DNA of 64,000 nt from Gracilibacillus boraciitolerans JCM 21714 (GTDB lineage Bacteria; Bacillota; Bacilli; Bacillales; Amphibacillaceae). The translations under genes were made by a program, and so were the position numbers. The stretch's first letter is position 1. The number at the start of each line of letters is the position of its first letter. Location of the stretch: NCBI RefSeq assembly GCF_000521485.1, contig NZ_BAVS01000001.1, forward strand, positions 310,001 to 374,000. The letters are read 5' to 3'. Shown piece after piece: positions 54,438 to 64,000 of this stretch. The notes beneath the pieces were generated by a model that saw only the letters and a program-made list of their open reading frames with translations, was not told the origin of the DNA and did no database searches.

Positions 54438-55367
54438 CTAAAAGGTTCCATTGTTCAATCTTTTTTGTAACTCTTTGATCACCATAGATGGTTCACTTAT
54501 CACACCATCCACAGGTGTACCTATATATTGTTGCAACTTACGGATAGTTTGAGGTCCTAAATAACCATCAACCTTAGCACCAACTTTACTTTGTAATGCT
54601 TTTACTACAAGACTTCCACCTTCGATAAAAGTAATACCAGATACAATTTTATCTGTAACAGCATTTCGTAATTGGTTACTGATCACACTATCCACCACTG
54701 TGCCTAAGTATTTCTGCAATGCTTTTGTGGTTTTTTCTCCCCACCAACCATCTATTTTTAAGTTAGTTTCTTTAGTTTTTTTCTTAGCCTTAACCACATT
54801 AGGATCCTTTGCTTTTACTTTCTTTTTTAATCTAAATATCTTAAGCAAGCCATTCACATGCCCCCCCTGTGCAATGTCATTCAGAAAAGAATCATTTTTT
54901 AATCTTATTGCATCATTAGCAGCATCAATAAATCCGTTCTCCGTTAAAATAGCTGGCATGTGAGATTCGCGCAGCATATGGAAATCTGCTCTTTTCATCC
55001 CTCTGTTTGGCATCTGAATTTCAGCAGTAATTGCTTTATGCATGATGTTACGCATTTCAGCAGTTCTCGAACTATTAGACAACTGATTATAAATATAATC
55101 TTCATAACCTGTGCCTCCACCTGCATTAATATGAACGCTAATAAGATAATCTGCTCCCCCCCATCTATTGGCATCATTAGTTCTGCCGCTAAGTGATAAT
55201 GTTTTATCATGGGTACGGCTAATACGAAAAGAAATACCTTGATACATACTTAGCTTTTTTCTTATTTTTAGTGAAATAGCTAACGTTAAATCCTTCTCTC
55301 TTAAACCGTTTCCTGTGGCTCCTGGATCCATACCGCCGTGACCTGGATCAATATATATTTTAGCCAT
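54438..55367 (-). CDS. N-acetylmuramoyl-L-alanine amidase without signal peptide
   Basis: Cleaves the bond between muramic acid and the stem peptide. The Amidase_3 domain covers residues 1-180, with zinc ligands in IDPGHGGMDPGA, a Glu in REKDLTL, ISVHINA and the catalytic ILTENGFID. Two peptidoglycan-binding-like repeats follow (KTTKALQKYLGTVVDSVISN near 210 and VDGYLGPQTIRKLQQYIG near 265). There is no signal peptide, as in phage endolysins and CwlC-type mother-cell lysins. Seven-C runs add glycines in NRWGGADYL and AQGGHVN. It lies between the two glnA-tail repeats, so a prophage origin is plausible. Confidence 0.9.
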   Translation of the reverse strand: MAKIYIDPGHGGMDPGATGNGLREKDLTLAISLKIRKKLSMYQGISFRISRTHDKTLSLSGRTNDANRWGGADYLISVHINAGGGTGYEDYIYNQLSNSSRTAEMRNIMHKAITAEIQMPNRGMKRADFHMLRESHMPAILTENGFIDAANDAIRLKNDSFLNDIAQGGHVNGLLKIFRLKKKVKAKDPNVVKAKKKTKETNLKIDGWWGEKTTKALQKYLGTVVDSVISNQLRNAVTDKIVSGITFIEGGSLVVKALQSKVGAKVDGYLGPQTIRKLQQYIGTPVDGVISEPSMVIKELQKRLNNGTF

Positions 55368-55549
55368 TGAAAATCACCCCTTTAAATCATCATAGAAAAA
55401 ACCATTCCTTTTGAAACGGCTAATCCTTGTTAATATTTTTCCAGCTTCTTGTATTTCTGATTTTTTAAAGGGATTTTCTGACACCATTACCACTTTTAAT
55501 TATGACATTTCTTTTGGATAAGCCCTAGAAGAAATATCCATCAAAATAA

Positions 55550-55590
55550 ATAAAAACCCCCCCTAACACGAATGTGTCAAGGTTCCTCGT
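55550..55590 (-). terminator. Probable terminator after glnA
   Basis: On the minus strand an imperfect stem around TTGACACATTCGTGTTAGG is followed by G-rich sequence with a seven-base run and then TTTTTATTT. The run probably alters the original stem. The preceding 55368-55550 shows no gene. Confidence 0.55.
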
Positions 55591-55591
55591 A

Positions 55592-56922
55592 TTAATAGCT
55601 AGACATATATTGTTCTCTTTCCCAAGGGTGTACTTGCGTACGGAACATATCCCATTCAATTTCTTTTGATTCAATAAAGTGTTCAAATAAATGCTCACCT
55701 AATGCTTCAATGATTATTTCATCTTTTTTCAATTCATTTAATGCATCCGCTAAAGTCGCTGGTAAGTCTTTTACTCCATTAGCTTCACGTTCCTCTTTAT
55801 CCATGATATAGATGTTACGATCTACAGCTTCTGGAGCGTCCAGATTGTTTTCAATACCATCTAAGCCAGATGCTAATAATACTGCTAATGCTAAGTATGG
55901 GTTTGCAGCCGGATCTACACTACGTACTTCAACACGGGTACTGAGGCCACGAGAAGCTGGTACACGAATCAGTGGACTACGGTTTGATCCAGACCATGCT
56001 ACATAACAAGGTGCTTCGTAACCAGGCACTAAACGCTTGTATGAATTTACTGTTGGGTTTGTAACTGCAGTAAAGGATAAGGCGTGCTTAATGATACCTG
56101 CAATAAATTGATATGCGGTCTCGCTTAATTCAAGTGGACCATTTTCATCTAGGAACGTATTGGTGTTTCCTTTAAATAATGACATGTTACAGTGCATACC
56201 AGAACCGTTTACACCAAACAATGGTTTAGGCATGAATGTTGCATGTAAGCCATGTTTACGTGCAATTGTTTTAACCACTAGTTTAAATGTTTGAATATCG
56301 TCTGCATGTTTTACAGCATCGGAATATTTGAAATCAATTTCATGTTGACCTGGTGCAACCTCATGGTGAGATGCTTCAATTTCAAAACCCATTTCTTCTA
56401 ATTCAAGCACGATATCACGACGCAGTTCTCACCTAAGTCTGTTGGTGCAAGATCAAAATATCCACCTTTATCGTTTAAATCAAGAGAAGGATCTCCATTT
56501 TCATCCAATTTGAATAAGAAGAATTCAGGCTCTGTACCAATATTAAATGCTGTGAAACCAAGTTCTTTCGCCCTTTTTATGTTACGCTTTAAGTTATAAC
56601 GAGGACAACCTTCAAATGGTGTTCCGTCCGTATTATATATATCACATATAAAACGAGCTACTTTTCCTTTTTCAGAAGTCCATGGAAATACCACAAAGGT
56701 ATCAAGGTCTGGATATAGTTTCATATCGGATTCTTCAATACGTACAAATCCCTCGATAGATGAACCATCAAAAACCATCTGGTTATCTAAGGCTTTATCC
56801 AATTGGCCTAACGGAATCTCCACATTCTTTATTGTTCCTAATAAATCAGTAAATTGTAAACGAATAAACTTAACATTTTCCTCATTAATTTTTTGTTTTA
56901 TTTCTTCTTTAGTTAATCCCAT
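55592..56922 (-). CDS. glnA: Glutamine synthetase type I (frameshifted)
   Basis: Makes glutamine from glutamate, ammonia and ATP; in bacilli it also signals nitrogen state by binding GlnR and TnrA. The sequence is very close to B. subtilis GlnA: MFDG-type loop [16 protein letters not shown] near residue 60, [13 protein letters not shown] near 130, the ATP block [18 protein letters not shown] near 185 and [13 protein letters not shown] near 315. The frame breaks near 56428 where one base is missing in [14 protein letters not shown]. About 443 residues. It follows glnR by 24 bases as the glnRA operon. Confidence 0.96.
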
Positions 56923-56946
56923 TGATTACTCTCTCTCCTTTATATT

Positions 56947-57342
56947 TTAATGGAAGAATCGTGATAATTCTCCCTGTCTCAACGATGTTTTGCCATTTCT
57001 TCCAGCATCTAATAGTTCTTTATGTAACATCTTACGAAGATCTTTCTCCGAAATTTCTGAAGCTTTTTTGTCTAAAAGTTCCTTACCTGTTTTCGGCAGA
57101 TCTTTCAGGAGTAACACTTGCTTAATACCTGCTAAGTTTAGTCCTTTTTCAATTAATTCTTTTATTTCCAGTAGACGATCTACATCATTAAAAGAAAACA
57201 ACCTTTGATTTCCTTCTGTACGAGATGGATATATCAATTGATGCTGTTCATAATATCTAATTTGCCGAGCTGTCAACCCTGTTAATGACTTTACAATTCC
57301 AATTGAAAATAAGGGCATGGAACGTCTATCAAAATCACCCAT
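56947..57342 (-). CDS. glnR: MerR-family nitrogen repressor GlnR
   Basis: 131 residues. Represses glnRA and other genes when glutamine is plentiful and GlnA is feedback-inhibited. The winged helix reads RRSMPLFSIGIVKSLTGLTARQIRYYEQHQLI, and the helix SRTEGNQRLFSFNDVDRLLEI follows. The C-terminal tail GKTSLRQGELSRFFH matches the autoinhibitory, GlnA-sensing end of the B. subtilis protein. A seven-C run lies in its ribosome site (57350-57356). Confidence 0.95.
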   Translation of the reverse strand: MGDFDRRSMPLFSIGIVKSLTGLTARQIRYYEQHQLIYPSRTEGNQRLFSFNDVDRLLEIKELIEKGLNLAGIKQVLLLKDLPKTGKELLDKKASEISEKDLRKMLHKELLDAGRNGKTSLRQGELSRFFH

Positions 57343-57379
57343 TACTTCACCCCCCCTTCCATCTGCCTACTATAAGTAT

Positions 57380-57407
57380 ATTATACATGATGTAATTTTC
57401 ATGTCAA
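57380..57407 (-). promoter_or_regulatory. glnRA promoter with overlapping GlnR/TnrA-like site
   Basis: TTGACA (57407-57402), 16 bases, then TATAAT (57385-57380) on the minus strand. TGACATGAAAATTACA over the -35 matches TGTNA-N7-TNACA with one or two deviations, the position of the B. subtilis glnRA operator. A second TTGACATGAAA copy lies at 57422-57432 in the opposite direction. Confidence 0.7.
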
Positions 57408-57488
57408 GAAATGTTAGAAAAGTTGACATGAAATATTTTTGAAAATGATTATTTCTATTTATGATTTTAGTTCCTTTATAATTGCTGA

Positions 57489-58708
57489 TTATTTTAGTAC
57501 TTTGACAGCTTCGATTACTGCTAATTTTACATGACTATAGGTGAGACCACCTTGTACAAATGCTATGTATGGAGCTCGAAGTGGACCATCAGCTGTCAAT
57601 TCTAGACTGGCTCCCTGGATAAATGTACCAGCAGCCATAATGACATCATCATCGTATCCGGGCATCGGTGCTGGATATGGTGAAACATGGGAATTAACTG
57701 GCGACTGTGTTTGTATCGCTTGACAAAAGGCTACCATTTTTTCAGCATCTTGAAAAATGACAGATTGAATAAGGTCCGTACGTTTCGCATAATATTCTGG
57801 TGCGGTATCATATCCTGATGCTTTTAAATACGCAGAAGTAAAAATAGCACCTCTAAGTGCCTCACTTACAACATGCGGAGCTAAGAATAATCCTTGATAC
57901 ATTTCTTGAAGCATACCGATACTGGCACCTACTTCTTTTCCAATTCCAGGTGCTGTTAAACGATTGGCAGCCATTTCTACATACTTTTCTTTTCCAACGA
58001 TATAACCACCCATTCTTACAATACCGCCACCAGGGTTTTTTATAAGGGAACCAGCTATCAAATCTGCTCCAATATCTGTTGGTTCCTCTGTTTCTACAAA
58101 CTCGCCATAACAATTATCAACAAAAATAATCAGATCGTAATTTATGCTTTTAATCTCCTTTATTATTTCCTTCATTTCACTTATTGTTATCGAAGGACGG
58201 TCGTCATATCCTTTTGATCGCTGAATAGCAACGACCTTTGTTTTTTTGTGATAGCATGTCGCACTGCTTCCATATCAATTTTTCCATCTTTTAAGCTGAT
58301 ATCCTGATAAAGGATACCAAAATCAGCTAACGAACCAGTCACGTGTGTTTGATGACCGATCACTTTTTTTAATGTATCATAAGGTGCTCCAGTAATATAT
58401 AATAACTCGTCTCCAGGTCTTAGAATGCCAAAAAGCGCTGTACTAATGGCATGTGTGCCTGAGGTTATTTGTGGTCTGACAAGTGCATCCTCCGATCCAA
58501 AAATAGAAGCATATACCATCTCTAATTTATTCCTTCCAAAATCATCATAACCATAACCAGTAGTCGGATTAAAATCACTATCGCTTACTTGATGTTTCTG
58601 GAAGGCTGCAAGAACTTTTTGTTGATTTTCTAATTCAATCTCCTGTATTTTCTGAAAAATTGGTTCGATTTTTTTTTCAATTTCCCTAATTAAAAGCGAC
58701 GAATTCAT
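57489..58708 (-). CDS. ynbB: PLP-dependent lyase-like protein YnbB (frameshifted)
   Basis: About 406 residues of the family annotated as aluminium resistance or methionine gamma-lyase-like, fold type I. The N-terminal block FNPTTGYGYDDFGRNKLE near 47 and ALVRPQITSGTHAISTALFG near 78 bind substrate and cofactor. The PLP lysine is expected in ADLIAGSLIKNPGGG in the second half. The frame breaks near 58190. True activity is not settled. Its start overlaps the hflX stop by four bases, as in B. subtilis order. Confidence 0.88.
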
Positions 58709-59958
58709 TCGTGATTAAACTCCTTTATTTCTCTCATTATCGCGTGATTTGGATCAACATATCCCTCTAAATAATAGCTAAAATGCTTCTCCTGATATTC
58801 TTCCTTTTCCAATATCGTGTACTGACGAATTTTTGATAACTTGGTTGATTCACTTTCTGGCACATGTAAAGCAAAATGAGACCATTGTTCTTTAATAAGC
58901 CGTTCTGTCTTGTTTTTGACATGTTTAATATGATTGTCGTCCAACGCACTGATTAGCAAATATGGATGGGTTGTTGGCACAAAATCAGTCTTATCTATTA
59001 AATCTTCTTTATTATATATCGTTAAAATTGGAATCTTATCTGCCTCTAACTCAGATAATAATTGATAAACAGTTTGTTCATGGTTATCTCTATTCGGCGC
59101 TGCTGCGTCAATAACGTGGATGATAAGGTCTGCTTCTTTCACTTCTTCTAAAGTAGATCGAAAAGCAGCAACCAAAGCTGTCGGCAAATCTTGAATAAAA
59201 CCCACCGTATCTGTAAGTAAAACCTCCAGATTAGAAGGTAACTTCATTCTTCTAGTTAACGGATCGAGTGTTGCAAAAAGTTTATCCTCATACAACGTAT
59301 CACTTTTCGTTAAACTATTAAATAATGTAGATTTGCCAGCATTCGTATAACCTACAACCGCGACTTGAAATAATTGGTGACGTTTACGATTGCCCCGATA
59401 TTGCTCTCGCTGATTTACAACTTGTTCTAATCGTTTCTTAATATCATCCATACGTCTTCTAATATGACGACGATCTGTTTCTAACTTCGTTTCTCCTGGT
59501 CCTCTTGTACCAATACCAGCACCTAACCTGGATAAGTCTGCACCTTGACCATGAAGTCTTGGTAACATATAAGTATATTGCGCTAATTCTACTTGCAGCT
59601 TGCCTTCTTTTGTTCGTGCTCTGGCTGCGAAAATATCTAATATTAGTTGACTTCGATCAATCACACGAACTTCTAGTTGTTCTTGCAGATTTCGAATTTG
59701 ACCACCAGATAACTCTTCATTCGTAATGACAATTTCTATTTCAAACTCATTTATTAACTCTTTTATTTCTTTTAGTTTACCTTCCCCTACATAATAGGCG
59801 CGATGTGGCCTTGGTCTTTTTTGAATTATAGTCTTTATAACTTCGCCTTCCGCAGTTTTCACCAAAGCTTCTAGTTCATTTAAAGAATAATAAAATTGTT
59901 GCTCATTAGTTCGTTCATGCATAACGGCTGCTAACAGTACTTTTTCGATAATAATCAC
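58705..59958 (-). CDS. hflX: Ribosome-associated GTPase HflX
   Basis: Splits stalled 70S ribosomes after stress. The N-terminal HflX domain has KRPRPHRAYYVGEGKLKEI, then a coiled linker with GAGIGTRGPGETKLETDRR. The G domain shows GYTNAGKSTLFNSLT near 208, DTVGFIQDLP near 255 and NKED near 320. GTG 59958 is chosen: AAAAGG lies seven bases upstream and the protein then starts as in orthologues. About 417 residues. Lies directly downstream of hfq. Confidence 0.93.
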   Translation of the reverse strand: MIIIEKVLLAAVMHERTNEQQFYYSLNELEALVKTAEGEVIKTIIQKRPRPHRAYYVGEGKLKEIKELINEFEIEIVITNEELSGGQIRNLQEQLEVRVIDRSQLILDIFAARARTKEGKLQVELAQYTYMLPRLHGQGADLSRLGAGIGTRGPGETKLETDRRHIRRRMDDIKKRLEQVVNQREQYRGNRKRHQLFQVAVVGYTNAGKSTLFNSLTKSDTLYEDKLFATLDPLTRRMKLPSNLEVLLTDTVGFIQDLPTALVAAFRSTLEEVKEADLIIHVIDAAAPNRDNHEQTVYQLLSELEADKIPILTIYNKEDLIDKTDFVPTTHPYLLISALDDNHIKHVKNKTERLIKEQWSHFALHVPESESTKLSKIRQYTILEKEEYQEKHFSYYLEGYVDPNHAIMREIKEFNHE

Positions 59959-60036
59959 CTTTTTACCTTTTCTTATTATTTTTATTTTAATGCATAGAAA
60001 AGACGCTACTTTATTATAGCGCCTCCTAACAATCAT

Positions 60037-60261
60037 TTATTCCTTTTCAAGCGTAATATTTTTTGCTGGAACAAAAGTAGAGATTGCATGCTTGAAAATC
60101 AATTGTTGCTTACCATCTGTTTCAAGTAATACAGTAAAATTATCAAATGCTTTCATTATACCTCTTAATTGAAAGCCGTTTGTTAGAAATATAGTCACTG
60201 GAATACGTTCTTTTCGAACTTGATTTAAATACTGATCTTGAATATTTACGGATTGAGACAT
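60037..60261 (-). CDS. hfq: RNA chaperone Hfq
   Basis: 74 residues with an Sm fold that forms a hexameric ring binding U- and A-rich RNA. Sm1 is [25 protein letters not shown] and Sm2 is [13 protein letters not shown]. It lacks the long C-terminal tail of proteobacterial Hfq, as usual in bacilli. ATG 60261 follows GAGGAGG. Sits between miaA and hflX, the classic order. Confidence 0.96.
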   Translation of the reverse strand: MSQSVNIQDQYLNQVRKERIPVTIFLTNGFQLRGIMKAFDNFTVLLETDGKQQLIFKHAISTFVPAKNITLEKE

Positions 60262-60299
60262 GGTAGATCCTCCTCTAATTTCTCTATACTTTATTTATT

Positions 60300-61234
60300 C
60301 TATCTTTCTTTATAGAATCCTTCTAAATCTAATAAAATATTTTGAAAAACCTGCTCTTGGTTATCTTCTGTTATAGGATACCATTCCACAGGCATTTTAT
60401 TTTTAAACCATGTATATTGCCGTTTAGCAAATCTACGTGAATTTCGTTTCAATAGCTCAACTGTCATCTCTAACGATTGTTCACCTTGTAAATAAGGGAT
60501 GATTTCTTTATAACCAATCCCTCTCAATGCTTGAGAATCAGCTAAGCCTTTCTGATAATAATGGTTCACTTCTTCTATTAAACCATTTTCAATCATTTGA
60601 TCTACTCGTTTGTTAATACGTTCATATAACAACTTTCGATTCATTTCCAGTCCGATAATACGAAAATCATACTTGGAATCGCTTTGTTGAGTTCTTTGAT
60701 AATCGGTCATCGTTTTCCCTGTGCGATCATATATCTCTAAAGCGCGAATAACACGGCGAAGATTATTGGGATGAACTTTATCTGCTTGTATAGGGTCTAC
60801 CCTTTTTAAACGATTATAAACCTGTCCGATTCCAACTCTTTCTATTTCTTCTTCGATTTTTTTCTGATAGTAAGTATCCCGCTTATTATCAGCAATTGAT
60901 AGTTATATAATACGGATTGTATGTATAATCCTGTACCACCTGCAATAATTGGACGTTTATTATCAGCAATAATCGTCTGAATAGCGTCTTTAACGCATCT
61001 TTGAAAATCTGCAACAGAAAAATCCTGAGAAGGATCAATAATGTCAACCATATGGTGGGTGATACCAGACATCTCTTCTTTTGTCACTTTGGCAGTACCA
61101 ATATCTAACCCTTGGTATATTTGCATCGAATCTCCGCTAATCACTTCACCATTAAAGGTCTTAGCTAATTCAATAGCAAGTGCTGTTTTACCTACAGCAG
61201 TAGGTCCTACAATTACCACTAATTTCTCTTTCAA
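60300..61234 (-). CDS. miaA: tRNA dimethylallyltransferase (frameshifted)
   Basis: Adds a dimethylallyl group to A37 of tRNAs that read codons starting with U. The P-loop [15 protein letters not shown] is at residues 9-23, [15 protein letters not shown] near 36 and [13 protein letters not shown] near 98. The frame breaks near 60893, where one base is lost in [19 protein letters not shown]. The remainder includes [10 protein letters not shown] and the C-terminal [14 protein letters not shown]. About 311 residues. Confidence 0.93.
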
Positions 61235-61303
61235 GTTATCACTTCCAAAGATGCTATTACTTTCTTATTTCAGTATACAATAATTTATAACAAGCTTCAT
61301 CTT

Positions 61304-63140
61304 TTACATGACTCTTTTAAACATTTTTTCCATTTCATACGTCGTAAATTGAATAATAACCGGCCTTCCATGTGGACATGTAAAAGGTTCCTGACACTGC
61401 CGCAAGTCATCAAGTAATCGTTGCATATCCTCAATATTTAAGTAGTGATTTGCTTTGATGGAGCGTTTGCACGACATTAAAATAGCAACTTGTTCTCTCA
61501 GCTTGTGGATATTCACTTGTTTATCATGAATCAGCTGATCTACCATTGCACGAATCATTTCTGTCTCTTCTTCTCTCGGAAACCAATAGGGATGAGAACG
61601 AACGATATAGGCATTTTGGCCAAAAGCTTCTAGAAATAAACCTACTTTTTCAAATTCATCTTTATACTGTTCGATTAACAGGGCTTCCTGTTGGGTGAAT
61701 TCAAAGGTCAATGGTACTAATAAATTCTGAAGATGATTTTCGACTTCTCCAATTTTATCTCGATAAAATTCATATTTTATTCTTTCCTGCGCTGCGTGTT
61801 GATCAATAATGTATAGTCCAACATCATTCTGTGCCAGTATATATGTACCATGATGTTGTCCGATCGGATACATTTTAGGAACTCGATCGATATTTACAGT
61901 ATTTGATTCTGTTTTGATCGACAGCAATTCATCGCTAGTCTTATCCTTCAGCCACGTTTGCTCTTCTTCAAAAGCAATATTTGAGCCTGTCGAATCTGTT
62001 TCTCTTATATACTCAGGATTAATCAGACCTTTATTAATCTCTGGCTTCACGTCTGAAAACGTATCTCTTTCAAATATAGTATGGTCAAATTCAAATTGTG
62101 GCTGATCAGACTTTTCCTTTTTAATGCTTGTTTTTTGCCCACTGGGAATTAAAGTTTGCTGATGCAAAGTATTCTTAACCATTTGTTCCACAGCTTGAAA
62201 TAATTCCTTTTCCTTACTAAAGCGGACTTCCAATTTAGTTGGATGGACATTCACATCAATTAAATAAGGATCCATTGTTATATTCAAAACAACAATTGGT
62301 TGCCTCCCAATTGGTAAAAAGGTGTGATAACCGTTCGTTATCGCCCTCGCTAGTCCAAAGCTTCGAATAAAACGTCCGTTAACAATAGTGGTTATATAAT
62401 TTCTGGAAGCACGGTTGATTTCAGGCTTTGCAATAAATCCACTAATGTCATAATCTAGTGTTCTGGTTTGAACAGGAATCATTTGGGTTGCTACAGACAT
62501 ACCATAAACAGAGGCAGCAATTTGTTTTAAATCTCCTTTACCAGCGGTTTGAAATATTCGCTTATCATTATGTGTTACTTCAAAGCGTATCTCAGGATGT
62601 GAGAACGACATGCGGTTAATAATATCAGTAATATGTCCTAATTCTGTATGAATTGTTTTCATATATTTCAATCTGGCCGGTGTATTAAAAAAGATATCCC
62701 TAACCGTAATTTCAGTTCCCTTACGAGCATCACTTCGAGCCTCTTCTATAATATGCCCACCTTCTAAAACTATTTTAGTGCCTGCTTCTTTACCTGTGGA
62801 AGTTTTCATTTCGAGTCGACTTACAGCAGCAATACTTGCTAACGCTTCTCCCCCCCGGAATCCTAACGTGCGGACATGAAAAAGATCGTCCTCACTACGA
62901 ATTTTACTTGTAGCATGCCTTAAAAAAGCTTTCTTACATTGATCATGGGGGAATACCAATGCCGTTATCGGTTATTTTTATTTCCTGCAATCCTGCTTCT
63001 TTTACGTCAATTTTAATTGTTGTACTTTTAGCATCCACACTATTTTCAACAAGTTCTTTTACAACAGATGAAGGACGCTCAACGACCTCACCTGCCGCTA
63101 TTTTATTAGCTAAATAATCCGGAAGTTCGTTGATTTGCAT
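61304..63140 (-). CDS. mutL: DNA mismatch repair protein MutL (frameshifted)
   Basis: Links MutS to downstream excision. The GHKL ATPase has [14 protein letters not shown] near residue 27, DNGIGIPHDQ near 58 and [13 protein letters not shown] near 93. The endonuclease motif [12 protein letters not shown] is near residue 400, with CPHGRPVII at the end, the set found in species without MutH. The frame breaks at 62947-62951, where five G replace four within GIPHD. A seven-C run at 62850-62856 makes FRGGEAL. About 612 residues. It starts right after the mutS stop. Confidence 0.95.
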
Positions 63141-64000
63141 CTATTTTCGCCCCCCCTTTTGTTCTTGAACTTTCTTCTGTAATTGATACAGCTCGTTCAT
63201 CGCTTCCATTGGAGTCATATCAAGTACATTCCATTTTTTTATTATTTCGATAATTGTTTTATTATCTGAGTTTTCTACCAGTTTAGCAGGTTGTTCTTGT
63301 TGGAAAAAAGAAATTTGTTCCATTGAGTAATCATTGTTATCGTTCTTCTGAACAGATGGAAGTTGTTCACTTGACTCACCTTCTAATTGTGATAAGATCA
63401 CCTTTGCTCTATCAATTACTTCGTTTGGTAACCCAGCTAATTGCGCTACATGAATACCATAACTCTCATCTGCTGCCCCCCCATCATGGATTTGATGAAG
63501 AAATACTACTTTCCCTTCTATTTCTTCTGCTCGAACATGAATATTTTTCAATGCTGGTAAGTTTTCTTCCAGATCTGTTAATTCATGATAATGCGTCGAA
63601 AATAAGGTCTTCGCTTTTATATGACTGTGAATATACTCGATAATAGCTTGTGCTAAAGCCATACCATCATAGGTACTTGTACCACGACCAATTTCATCAA
63701 ATAAAATTAAACTGTCTTTCGTTGCATGTTGGACGGCATAATTTGCCTCTAACATTTCCACCATGAAAGTACTTTGTCCAGATACAAGATCATCCGCTGC
63801 ACCAATACGTGTGAAAATTTGATCAACAATGGAAATTTCTGCACTTTTTGCAGGAACAAAGCAACCAACTTGAGCCAAAATAACGGTTAATGCTAATTGG
63901 CGCATATAGGTACTTTTACCAGACATATTAGGCCCTGTTATTAATAATAAATGTTTATTATTTGATAAGTCGATTGTATTTGGGACAAATTCTTCTTTCA
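63141..64000 (-). CDS. mutS: DNA mismatch repair protein MutS, C-terminal part (cut by window edge)
   Basis: About 286 codons of the ATPase and C-terminal region. The frame is open at the window edge. Walker A is [19 protein letters not shown], Walker [19 protein letters not shown]-type, and the helix-turn-helix block is [21 protein letters not shown]. Seven-C runs at 63476-63482 ([10 protein letters not shown]) and 63150-63156 (QKGGRK) add glycines. It binds mismatches and loops and recruits MutL, next downstream. Confidence 0.95.
   Translation of the reverse strand, partial: KEEFVPNTIDLSNNKHLLLITGPNMSGKSTYMRQLALTVILAQVGCFVPAKSAEISIVDQIFTRIGAADDLVSGQSTFMVEMLEANYAVQHATKDSLILFDEIGRGTSTYDGMALAQAIIEYIHSHIKAKTLFSTHYHELTDLEENLPALKNIHVRAEEIEGKVVFLHQIHDGGAADESYGIHVAQLAGLPNEVIDRAKVILSQLEGESSEQLPSVQKNDNNDYSMEQISFFQQEQPAKLVENSDNKTIIEIIKKWNVLDMTPMEAMNELYQLQKKVQEQKGGRK

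Overview
The window is a low-GC chromosomal segment from a Bacillaceae bacterium, most likely a halotolerant genus such as Gracilibacillus, Oceanobacillus or Virgibacillus. The right two thirds follow the Bacillus subtilis order closely: parC-parE-yneT-plsY, yneQ-yneP, yneN, citB, yneK, ccdA, yneF, tkt, ynzC, yneB, lexA, glnA-glnR, ynbB, hflX, hfq, miaA, mutL-mutS. Genus is an inference; family is well supported.

Layout. 1-3.8 kb holds L-rhamnose catabolism (rhaA, rhaB, an AraC-type regulator). 3.8-12 kb holds ilvA, a GH42 beta-galactosidase, ppaC, a T-box-controlled proBA pair and ilvE. 12.2-12.9 kb holds a probable HEPN-CBS fusion. 13-20.1 kb holds glutamate synthase (gltD, gltB) with its divergent activator gltC. 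20.2-22.3 kb holds ypcP, msrA and a PadR regulator beside a gene stump. 22.4-29 kb is the histidine operon hisZGDBHFI, without hisA, with hisJ divergent. 29-37.4 kb holds a double-headed dynamin (dynA), parC and parE. 37.4-52.6 kb is the yne region with insertions: folE2, yidD, a tandem CbbX-like AAA+ protein, an orphan PAS kinase and a lone mnhB. 52.7-54.3 kb is the SOS locus (yneB, a 31-residue membrane peptide, lexA). 54.3-57.4 kb has a cytoplasmic-type amidase between glnA and a duplicated glnA tail, then glnR. 57.5-64 kb runs ynbB-hflX-hfq-miaA-mutL-mutS to the window edge.

The window largely covers nitrogen and amino-acid metabolism (glutamate synthase, glutamine synthetase with GlnR, histidine, proline, branched-chain amino acids) and DNA maintenance (topoisomerase IV, LexA, MutSL, YpcP).

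Sequence quality matters. More than forty C or G runs are exactly seven (rarely eight) long. Where they fall in conserved motifs they add one glycine to an otherwise standard motif. Others are one or two bases too long and shift the frame. Single-base indels also break essential genes such as parC, parE and tkt. I treat these as sequencing or assembly errors and annotate each broken gene as one CDS, giving the break points. The best biological leads are the SOS-controlled micropeptide, the glnA-tail direct repeats around the amidase, the HEPN-CBS fusion, the missing hisA, and the orphan PadR with its repeat operator.
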